A DNA stretch of 5,219 nucleotides. It comes from UBA8437 sp003445035 (GTDB lineage Bacteria; Planctomycetota; Planctomycetia; Planctomycetales; Planctomycetaceae). The notes below the pieces were generated by a model, which did no database searches, was not told where the DNA came from, and saw only the letters and a list, made by a program, of their open reading frames with translations. The position numbers were made by a program, and so were the translations under genes. The stretch covers positions 1 to 5,219 of the forward strand of contig CALCHI010000338.1 of the NCBI GenBank assembly GCA_937901285.1. The letters are read 5' to 3'. Of this stretch, positions 1 to 5,219 are shown piece by piece. Position 1 is the stretch's first letter. Each line of letters begins with the position of its first letter.

Positions 1-2
1 TG

Positions 3-971
3 TTTGCCGGTCAGACCAGCCACACACACCCGCAGGTGTTTCGAGATTGGGCCCTCGAATCCCGGGAACTGTATGGGAGTCTGGCGACTTCCGGCGGACC
101 GCTCGCCGATCCGGGAATCGACTTTGTCCGCAGTGGAAGCCTGAGAATCGACGGCAAGTGGCCCGGTCGACTACCTGAATATTCGGACTCCGAGACTCAA
201 CGAGGCAACAAAAGCGAGGCCCTGTCGCAAGCAGCCTTATCCGATTTCGAACCGCTCTTGTCGAGCCGTTTCTCAGAGGGATTTTACTGTAACGACGACG
301 CCACCTTTCATCCGCTGCGGACCGCCCTGGCCCTGGCTCGTGATTTGCGTCGAGATGACGTGTCACTGATCACGCACACACCGGTCTCCGACTTCACGAT
401 TTCCTCCGGGCACCTCGAAGCGATTAATTGCGGAGGCTCAACTGTTTCCGCTGGAACATTCGTGCTCACTACCGGATGGGCTGCTGGAGAGATGTCATCC
501 CGGCTCGGATTCTCTCTCCCGCTGGGTCCGGTGAAGGGGCAGGCCATCGCCACGACACCCCGGGAATTCACCATGCGGACCTGCCTGCTGGGTGCAACCA
601 TGGTCCGCCAACTCAAAGACGGGCGAATCGTAGCCGGCGGTACCCAAGAGTTTGTCGGGCCGGACCTTCAAGCCACTGATGACGGCCGTCGTCAAGTTCT
701 TCGAGACGCTGCCGAAATGGTCCCGGATCTGAACGACGCCCCCTTGGATCGCACCTGGGTCGGCCTTCGCCCCCACACCCCCGACGGGATGCCGGTGGTC
801 GATCGCTTTCCCGGTTCCGACAACGTGTTCCTCGCCGCCGGTCATTTCACCAAAGGTGTTCTTCTGGCTCCGGTCACCGGCCAGGCAATTGCCGACTGGC
901 TGATCGCAGGTTCAGCAACCCGCGACCTGCAACACCTCTCCGCCGCGAGATTCGCAAACCCGGCGGCCTGA
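3..971 (+). CDS. FAD-dependent oxidoreductase, DAO / glycine oxidase (ThiO)-like, 5'-truncated by window edge
   Basis: This is a flavoenzyme of the D-amino-acid oxidase superfamily, most like glycine oxidase ThiO. Family members oxidatively deaminate glycine or related amines to an imino/keto product with H2O2. The frame is open from base 3, and the GTG at 36 lies inside conserved sequence (AGQTSHTHPQVF before it), so the true start is upstream. The GxGxxG FAD motif, perhaps 40-50 residues, is missing. Visible family landmarks are PVKGQ (528-542), GRIVAGGTQEFVG (about 618-659), GLRPHTPDGMPVVD (762-803) and AAGHFTKGVLLAP (834-872), the C-terminal FAD/substrate segment. The Arg of GLRP is the residue that binds the substrate carboxylate in Bacillus ThiO. 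The usual GHxRNG reads GHFTKG here, so substrate may differ. There is no signal peptide or membrane segment in the visible part, so it is probably cytoplasmic. No thiamine genes lie nearby, so a thiazole-synthesis role is not supported by context. The stop is TGA at 969-971. The family call is firm, the substrate is not. Confidence 0.88.
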   Translation, partial: FAGQTSHTHPQVFRDWALESRELYGSLATSGGPLADPGIDFVRSGSLRIDGKWPGRLPEYSDSETQRGNKSEALSQAALSDFEPLLSSRFSEGFYCNDDATFHPLRTALALARDLRRDDVSLITHTPVSDFTISSGHLEAINCGGSTVSAGTFVLTTGWAAGEMSSRLGFSLPLGPVKGQAIATTPREFTMRTCLLGATMVRQLKDGRIVAGGTQEFVGPDLQATDDGRRQVLRDAAEMVPDLNDAPLDRTWVGLRPHTPDGMPVVDRFPGSDNVFLAAGHFTKGVLLAPVTGQAIADWLIAGSATRDLQHLSAARFANPAA

Positions 972-986
972 CCCGACCACCGCCGG
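960..986. terminator. Possible hairpin in the convergent gap
   Basis: A perfect 7-bp inverted repeat, CCGGCGG at 960-966 and CCGCCGG at 980-986, surrounds a 13-nt loop. It covers the oxidase stop codon and ends directly at the permease stop codon. The two genes converge with only 15 bp between stops, so this is where a bidirectional terminator would be expected. Neither strand has a proper T-run after the stem, only a short GGGTTTGCG on the minus side. A 7-bp GC-rich repeat can also arise by chance in coding sequence, so the call is tentative. Confidence 0.3.
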
Positions 987-2333
987 CTACTCGTGCCGTA
1001 GCGCTTCGATCGGATCCAGCTGCGCGGCCTGCCGTGCCGGGAACACCCCGAAGATGATCCCAACGCCAACCGAAATGGCGAACGCTGCCACGACGGACCA
1101 GGTTTCGACACGCGGCTCGATGTTCTGGACCGCCGGGGAAAGCCCCGACCAGACCTCGGGGTACCAGATTTCCAGTTGGCTCATCACCACATCGACAACC
1201 GGATAACACATGAAACCGCATGCAATTCCCAGCATGCCGCCGATCGCGGTCAACACGGTCGCTTCATTCAGGAATTGCCACAGAATGGCCGTCTGTGTCG
1301 CACCAAGTGCACGCCGGATCCCGATCTCCCGCGTCCGCTCGGTCACAGTCGCCAGCATGATGTTCATGATCCCAATCCCACCGACCAGCAACGAAATACC
1401 CGCAATCACCACCAACAGAATGTTGAACATCATCCGAGTCGTCTCGGCCTGCTCCAACAGTTCCATGGGCACTGTGACCGAATAATCCGGGTTCTCATCG
1501 TTGTGAAGGTCTCCGAGCAGCACCCGGATGATCTCGGCCGTCTCAGGCACACGCTCCACTTCGTTGATCGTGACAGTGATCTGGTTGATCTCGATCAGTT
1601 CACTTTCGAACGACTCCATCGAGATCGGAACCTGGTCGCCGATCCGACTTCGGAACGTACTCAGGGGAATGTAGACGTCCTTGTCGTAGCTCCGACCGGA
1701 AATACTCCCGCCAATGGCCGCCGCATCCTGTTTTTTGGACACGACACCCACAACGCGATAAAAGTCCTGGTCGACCCGTATCGTTTTTCCGATCGGATTC
1801 TCGTAGGGAAACAGTTCTCGTGCCGTCCCGTCGGCCAGGACAGCCACGTTGCTCTTGGTTTCCGAATCGCCACGAGACAGAAATCTCCCGATCGACATAT
1901 CGAGATGATTGATGTCCTGGTAGTCCTTCATGACACCCAGGAGCTGCGAATCGCAGGTGCGGTCAAAATACCGCACCTCCATCGCGACTTCTCGCATCGG
2001 GACGGCGCGTTCGATCGTTTTAATCACGTAGGCGGACGATGGCCCCGCCACTCGTGCCGTGATCCGATCGAAGTCCAGACGGGTCAAACCGTAGATCTTG
2101 ACCCGGCCCGTGTCCGCAGCGACTGCCGGAGCCTTCGACCGAACGATGATATTGGTAGCGCCATATTCCTTGATCAACTGCTGCGCCTGGTAACTGACCC
2201 CTTCACCCAGGGCCACCAGCCAGATCACCGCTGTCACGCCGATAAGCACGCCGACAGCGGCCAGCACGCTGCGCAGGAAATGCAGCCGCAGGCTCTTGAA
2301 AGCCATTCGCAAAGATCGACCCGGAGCCAACAC
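987..2333 (-). CDS. MacB/FtsX-type ABC transporter permease without ATPase domain
   Basis: This is the inner-membrane permease subunit of a MacAB-TolC-type ABC transporter, 448 aa. Such permeases use ATP-driven conformational change to push substrates from the periplasm through an adaptor and outer-membrane channel. The architecture is complete: a first membrane segment at about residues 20-42, a large periplasmic MacB core domain at about 43-300, and three C-terminal membrane segments at about 303-326, 350-375 and 413-431. The family signature is clear: GGIGIMNIMLATVTERTREI begins at residue 318 and is followed by GIRRALGA, and the protein ends FPARQAAQLDPIEALRHE. E. coli MacB has an N-terminal nucleotide-binding domain in the same chain; this protein begins directly at the first membrane segment, so a separate ATPase is required and none is in the window. 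It starts 3 nt after the adaptor stop, with GTG at 2333 chosen because GGAGG lies 10 nt upstream; an in-frame ATG at 2306 is the alternative and would remove nine residues. The stop is TAG. The exported substrate cannot be told from sequence. Confidence 0.93.
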   Translation of the reverse strand: MLAPGRSLRMAFKSLRLHFLRSVLAAVGVLIGVTAVIWLVALGEGVSYQAQQLIKEYGATNIIVRSKAPAVAADTGRVKIYGLTRLDFDRITARVAGPSSAYVIKTIERAVPMREVAMEVRYFDRTCDSQLLGVMKDYQDINHLDMSIGRFLSRGDSETKSNVAVLADGTARELFPYENPIGKTIRVDQDFYRVVGVVSKKQDAAAIGGSISGRSYDKDVYIPLSTFRSRIGDQVPISMESFESELIEINQITVTINEVERVPETAEIIRVLLGDLHNDENPDYSVTVPMELLEQAETTRMMFNILLVVIAGISLLVGGIGIMNIMLATVTERTREIGIRRALGATQTAILWQFLNEATVLTAIGGMLGIACGFMCYPVVDVVMSQLEIWYPEVWSGLSPAVQNIEPRVETWSVVAAFAISVGVGIIFGVFPARQAAQLDPIEALRHE

Positions 2334-2336
2334 AGG

Positions 2337-4418
2337 TTATTGGCCTCCGCCGCCACTGGAACGACGTGCTCGCATAGCCGCGACCATTTTGTCCAGTTCG
2401 GCCCGATCAAGAAAACCGTCGGAGTCACCGTCCAGAGCGTCAAACCCGGCCTGCATCGTCTCGGGAAGTTCGGCTTTTGACACCTTTCCGTCTGAATCCT
2501 TATCCCAACGGGTCAGCAAGGTGGCTCCGGTGAACCCACTGCCGCCACCGCCACCTGCCGACTTCTTACCGCTGGCTCCTCCTCCTCCTCCACCACTCGC
2601 CTTTCTCTTGGCCTGAGCGGCCGCAACCTCAGCACCCGTCACGAATCCATCCTTGTCGCCGTCCAGGGCGTCAAAGAAGTTCGCCACGTACGTGCCTTCG
2701 GATTCGGCCTTGGAAATCTTCCCGTCCTTGTCCTTGTCAAACCCAGCCATCCTCCCCAATCCGCCTGCTGCTCCAGAGCCCTCGCCGCCCCCTGCGGCCT
2801 TTCTGCCGCCGGCGGATGGCCGACCCGATTTCTTCTTGGCCCCTTTTCCAGCTCCCTGACCTGGAGCACCGGTGTTGGCCTTTGCGACAACTGCCGACGA
2901 TCTCTTTTTCGCCTGTTGTTCTTCATCTGCGAGAATCAATTCCTTCGCTTCCGCCACGGTGTCCCGAGGATTCAAGACAACCAATTCGTTCTCCGCGACA
3001 CCGCTATTCACAGCGATGAACTTACTGTCGGTCAACACGCGGGCATCGCCCTTCTCGCTCTTGACCACATCAAGTTTCTTTCTTTCGTAGCCGCTTCCAT
3101 CGGTCGCGCTAGACCACGCAAAAAACTCGCCGCCGATCTCAATCACCGATTCGACGGGGAGCTTCAACACGTCGCTGCGTTCTTCGACATCGATCACCAC
3201 CTCAGCCGACATACCCGGTACCATTCCGGACGGAATCTCGTCGATCTTGACGATGGTCGCATATTCCTTGACCTTGGCCTGGTACCAGCTGGCTTGCTCC
3301 GGCTGGTTGGCAATCTCAACCACCACGCCACTCAGCGGCTCGTTGTACCCCTGGATCGTCAATGACGCTCGATCACCAACGGCCACTTGCTGAACCTTCG
3401 ACTCGTGAACGCTGACCTTCACCTGCATCTTGGTGAAGTCCGGCAACTTCACGATGGCCTGGTGTTCACGAACAGTCGCCCCTTCCTCGATCTGTGCACT
3501 CTGACTCCGTCCCCAACGACTACGTTCGTTGTGATAGACCACCATGCCCGGCTTAGGAGCCACGATGACGCAATTCTTGAACTGCTCGGTAATCCGACTC
3601 AATGATCTCTTCTCGAGGTCCAAGGCACTCTGCTTCTGCTTCACCCCCGATGTGGCCGTCTTCACTGCACTATGAAGATCTTCCAGCATCTTCTCCTTGG
3701 TGAAGACGACCAGCACTTTCCGTTTCGTCTGAGACTGTGCGAGTTCCAGGTTTGAGCGTTTCACCGCGAATTCGTCCGCCTCCAACTGCAGTTTCGTGAC
3801 GAAACCTTTGCGGAACATCTTCTGCGTGTACTCGAATTGGTTCTCAGCGCCACGGAGGTTCTCCATCGCAATCGTGACTTCGGCATCCAGCCCCTGCAGT
3901 TCCTGGACGAATGTCCCCTTCTCGTATTCATTCACCGAGATCGTGGCCAGGGAAAGATCTTTTTCAGCCAGGATCAGAGCGTTCTCCGCATTTCCGACTT
4001 TGATCTTCTGTTGGTCCAACGCATCTTTGATTTTCGAATCGTCCAATTTGACGATTTGATCGCCCACGAAGACGTCCTCATCCTCTTTCTGGCCGCCTTT
4101 TTCGACGATCCGGGTGCCATCCGGGACGATCTCGAGAATCTGGGCTCCGCCAGCAACCATGCACTTCAAAACAATAGGCTTGGCACTCTCGACCTCACCA
4201 TCTTCGGTCACGCTGACCTGAATCACGCCCTTCTGGACAACGGCGGTCAATTTCTGATCTTCCGAGGCACTCGCCTCACCGCTGCCCAAGGATTCCACGA
4301 GACCACAGCCCGAACCAGCCAGGCCACAGATCAACAACCCGAGCAGCAACACCGTGCTGCCGCCATCCGCCATACGTTTCTGACTGGATGTCGCCGAGGA
4401 TGATTTTGTCATCGCCAT
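2337..4418 (-). CDS. HlyD/MacA-like membrane fusion protein with C-terminal EF-hand pairs
   Basis: This is the periplasmic adaptor of a tripartite efflux system, linking the permease to an outer-membrane channel (693 aa; numbering from ATG 4418). Residues 1-38 form a Lys/Arg-containing n-region and hydrophobic stretch (VLLLGLLICGLAGSG) ending at Cys38, resembling a lipoprotein signal but with a poor lipobox (GSG-C). The order is: a first beta/lipoyl half at about 58-127 containing an acidic insert (KEDEDVFVGD), a long alpha-helical hairpin at about 128-282, a returning lipoyl half with APKPGMVVYH at about 287-296 and IEEGATVREHQAIVKLPDF, a beta-barrel at about 330-415, and a membrane-proximal domain (VLKLPVESVIEIGG to VVLNPRD) at about 417-486. 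MacA-like adaptors normally end near here. This one adds about 190 residues: a Lys/Gly/Ala linker and four canonical Ca2+ loops at 561-572, 586-597, 639-650 and 663-674, each with Asp at positions 1, 3 and 5, Gly6 and Glu12. The ATG at 4418 is preferred for its AGCAGG 8 nt upstream; TTG 4460 and ATG 4373 are alternatives. It is first in a probable operon with the permease. The adaptor call is firm; a calcium role is inferred. Confidence 0.93.
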   Translation of the reverse strand: MAMTKSSSATSSQKRMADGGSTVLLLGLLICGLAGSGCGLVESLGSGEASASEDQKLTAVVQKGVIQVSVTEDGEVESAKPIVLKCMVAGGAQILEIVPDGTRIVEKGGQKEDEDVFVGDQIVKLDDSKIKDALDQQKIKVGNAENALILAEKDLSLATISVNEYEKGTFVQELQGLDAEVTIAMENLRGAENQFEYTQKMFRKGFVTKLQLEADEFAVKRSNLELAQSQTKRKVLVVFTKEKMLEDLHSAVKTATSGVKQKQSALDLEKRSLSRITEQFKNCVIVAPKPGMVVYHNERSRWGRSQSAQIEEGATVREHQAIVKLPDFTKMQVKVSVHESKVQQVAVGDRASLTIQGYNEPLSGVVVEIANQPEQASWYQAKVKEYATIVKIDEIPSGMVPGMSAEVVIDVEERSDVLKLPVESVIEIGGEFFAWSSATDGSGYERKKLDVVKSEKGDARVLTDSKFIAVNSGVAENELVVLNPRDTVAEAKELILADEEQQAKKRSSAVVAKANTGAPGQGAGKGAKKKSGRPSAGGRKAAGGGEGSGAAGGLGRMAGFDKDKDGKISKAESEGTYVANFFDALDGDKDGFVTGAEVAAAQAKRKASGGGGGGASGKKSAGGGGGSGFTGATLLTRWDKDSDGKVSKAELPETMQAGFDALDGDSDGFLDRAELDKMVAAMRARRSSGGGGQ
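2344..2348 (-). promoter_or_regulatory. Ribosome binding site for the permease, inside the adaptor's last codons
   Basis: GGAGG on the minus strand lies 10 nt before the GTG at 2333 and supports that codon over the ATG at 2306. It is formed by Gly codons of the adaptor's GGGGQ tail, five codons or fewer before its TAA stop. This suggests translational coupling of the two genes. The motif could also be a by-product of Gly codons, so confidence is moderate. Confidence 0.5.
2577..2591 (-). repeat. Run of five GGA (Gly) codons in the adaptor linker
   Basis: Five identical GGA codons in a row (TCC repeats on the plus strand) follow one GGT and together encode a hexaglycine between the two EF-hand pairs. 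A second, less uniform Gly run lies at about 2536-2556. Such triplet runs are prone to slippage, which would change linker length while keeping the frame. Confidence 0.8.
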
Positions 4419-4426
4419 GTCTGTTG

Positions 4427-4432
4427 CCTGCT
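4427..4432 (-). promoter_or_regulatory. Weak ribosome binding site for the adaptor gene
   Basis: AGCAGG on the minus strand lies 8 nt before the ATG at 4418. It is a partial Shine-Dalgarno match, but better placed than anything before the TTG at 4460, where the only purine-rich stretch (GGCGAG) abuts the start, or before the ATG at 4373, which has none. It is the reason 4418 was chosen as start. Confidence 0.4.
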
Positions 4433-4532
4433 TTTGTCGGGCTCGGTTGAAAGAATGCAACTCGCCGGTAACACCGACGAATTAACGCGCCAACATAACG
4501 CCGCTTATCACTTGAAACACCGCGACACGGGG

Positions 4533-4572
4533 CGGGATTCGCCAATAACAACCCGTTTCGTCTAGAATCCCG
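4533..4572. repeat. Spaced inverted repeat in the adaptor leader
   Basis: CGGGATTC at 4533-4540 and GAATCCCG at 4565-4572 are exact reverse complements separated by 24 nt. It could be a regulator-binding dyad or an RNA hairpin in the leader about 115-150 nt before the adaptor start. An 8-bp pair in a region of this size is not far from chance expectation. Confidence 0.3.
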
Positions 4573-4692
4573 AACTCGAATCGCCGGAACGTCCATTGTC
4601 GCCAAATCACGGCATAAAGCAACGGAATTTGGGGTCCGAAGTGGATGTAAGCCCACCCGAGCGATGTCACCAAGCCGTGGCAATTCGACCCG

Positions 4693-5219
4693 TCACTGGC
4701 TATCCGACGCGCGACGAATCCGAGGCGGCAAAAACCCAGCCGCATTCGGGCTGGTACGTTCCGTCGCAGATTCTTTTTCCCCTTTGTCAGCCGGTGCCGT
4801 TCTCGTCGGAACCGCCTTTCGTCGCAGTTCCTTCTGCACGGACGCTTGCCTGGCGTTTACGGAATCTGTCGCCCGGTAGGAACTCTTCGGAACGACCACC
4901 CCAGGCTTGACGACGGAGCGATAGGATCTGACGGGTACCGTATCGACGGATTGAGCTCGACGATTGCCCACCGACCGTTTTCCACCACGAACGGTTGCCG
5001 CGGGCGTCGAGATGACCGCCTTCGCATCGGATCCTGCCGGTTCCACCGACCTCCGATTTTTCGCGGCGGCCTCCGCGTCAAATCGGAACCCGCCCGTTCC
5101 ACCAGCTTCGATCACCGACCGCTTCGAGTTATCAGGACTGGACTTTTCCGCCGACTCGGCGTCAGCCTTTTCACCCAGACCAAACCACCCGACTCTCGGT
5201 ACGTACCACGACGGTTCAG
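4693..5219 (-). CDS. C-terminal part of an unidentified basic, Ser/Pro/Val-rich protein
   Basis: I do not recognise this protein. The minus-strand frame is open from the right edge to a TGA at 4693-4695, giving 174 visible residues; the GTG at 5115 is internal, since sensible coding continues upstream (SWYVPRVGWFGLGEKADAES). The visible part starts with an aromatic patch (WY, W-F), then becomes low-complexity and strongly basic, with repeated RSV motifs (KRSVIEAG, RRSVEPAG, KRSVGNRR, YRSVVKPG) and a tail rich in Lys, Arg, Thr and Pro. It has no membrane segment, no Cys, and no catalytic motif that I can name. It is probably a disordered extension of a larger protein whose domain lies outside the window. 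It points the same way as the adaptor gene but is about 270 bp away, so it is probably a separate transcription unit. Confidence that it is coding is fair, because codons look normal and no other frame here looks better. Confidence 0.6.
   Translation of the reverse strand, partial: EPSWYVPRVGWFGLGEKADAESAEKSSPDNSKRSVIEAGGTGGFRFDAEAAAKNRRSVEPAGSDAKAVISTPAATVRGGKRSVGNRRAQSVDTVPVRSYRSVVKPGVVVPKSSYRATDSVNARQASVQKELRRKAVPTRTAPADKGEKESATERTSPNAAGFLPPRIRRASDSQ

Larger units (their letters stand above)
2343..2759 (-). repeat. Duplicated EF-hand pair within the adaptor tail
   Basis: Two related protein units lie at 2577-2759 and 2343-2525. Both follow the pattern DKDxDGK(I/V)SKAE, then xxFDALDGDxDGFxxxAE, then a basic A(Q/M)xxR stretch and a run of Gly. 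The four loops sit at 2703-2738, 2628-2663, 2469-2504 and 2397-2432. Loop starts within a pair are 24-25 residues apart, the compact spacing common in bacterial EF-hand proteins rather than the 36 of calmodulin. The units differ by one residue in length and have diverged in sequence, so the duplication is not recent. Confidence 0.85.
4419..4692. other. Intergenic leader upstream of the adaptor gene
   Basis: This stretch separates the stop of the unidentified minus-strand gene from the adaptor start and should carry the adaptor's promoter and perhaps the upstream gene's terminator. I see no convincing -35/-10 pair for either strand and no stem followed by a T-run. Minor structure is a spaced 8-bp dyad at 4533-4572 and three copies of TTGGCG on the minus strand (4488-4493, 4540-4545, 4600-4605). 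The short open frames crossing it have no protein-like character or overlap neighbouring genes. Confidence 0.5.

Noticed and set aside
36..38. GTG as the oxidase start
   Set aside because: The frame is open back to base 3 and the residues before the GTG look like family sequence, while the essential FAD-binding motif would be missing; the gene must begin outside the window.
1176..2480. Long plus-strand open frame of 434 codons opposite the permease
   Set aside because: Its translation is dominated by His, Asp, Gln and Arg with no domain-like pattern, and it runs exactly antisense to a clear MacB-type permease. It is best explained by the permease's codon bias.
2296..2616. Plus-strand frame encoding a polyproline-rich peptide
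   Set aside because: The proline runs are simply the complement of the adaptor's Gly codons.
2337..2912. EF-hand tail as a separate small gene or a frameshift artefact
   Set aside because: The frame is continuous from the adaptor through linker and EF-hands, with no stop and no plausible internal start or ribosome site at the junction.
3837..4403. Plus-strand open frame of 188 codons opposite the adaptor
   Set aside because: It is antisense to the adaptor's signal region and helical hairpin, has no recognisable motif, and has no upstream ribosome site.
4276..4683. Minus-strand 135-codon frame crossing the leader into the adaptor's 5' end
   Set aside because: Most of its second half is an out-of-frame reading of the adaptor's coding sequence, and the first half has no protein-like features.
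4482..4745. Minus-strand 87-codon frame with several Trp and aromatic residues in the adaptor leader
   Set aside because: It overlaps the end of the better-supported gene at 4693-5219 in another frame, has no clear ribosome site, and shows no family resemblance or usable hydrophobic segment pattern.
4596..4910. Plus-strand frame of 104 codons opposite the unidentified gene
   Set aside because: Weak composition and no ribosome site; the minus-strand frame is open through to the window edge and is the better candidate.

Overview
The window looks like chromosomal DNA from a GC-rich, Gram-negative-type bacterium. Planctomycetota is the best guess, and this is inference. The reasons are a MacA/HlyD-like adaptor fused to canonical EF-hand pairs through Gly/Lys-rich linkers, a stand-alone MacB-type permease, and weak Shine-Dalgarno signals. 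No rRNA, tRNA, CRISPR array, insertion sequence or phage gene is visible.

Layout, left to right. (1) On the + strand, positions 3-971 hold the C-terminal part of a FAD-dependent amine/amino-acid oxidase of the DAO/ThiO (glycine oxidase) family; its 5' end with the FAD-binding Rossmann motif lies outside the window. (2) After a 15-bp convergent gap, a two-gene unit runs on the - strand: a membrane fusion protein (2337-4418) followed 3 nt later by a FtsX/MacB-type ABC permease (987-2333). (3) A spacer of about 270 bp (4419-4692) has no convincing gene, promoter or terminator. (4) On the - strand, 4693-5219 encodes the C-terminal 174 residues of a basic, Ser/Pro/Val-rich protein that I do not recognise; it starts beyond the right edge.

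How the genes work together. The adaptor and permease are the two envelope-spanning halves of a tripartite MacAB-TolC-like ABC efflux or export system. The permease lacks the fused N-terminal ATPase of E. coli MacB, and neither an ATPase nor a TolC-type outer-membrane channel lies in the window, so these must be encoded elsewhere. The most notable feature is the adaptor's C-terminus: about 190 residues of Gly/Lys-rich linker carrying four intact Ca2+-binding EF-hand loops as two duplicated pairs. The adaptor fold ends next to the permease in known MacA-type systems, so this tail could make assembly or transport calcium-responsive. The oxidase appears to be an unrelated convergent neighbour.
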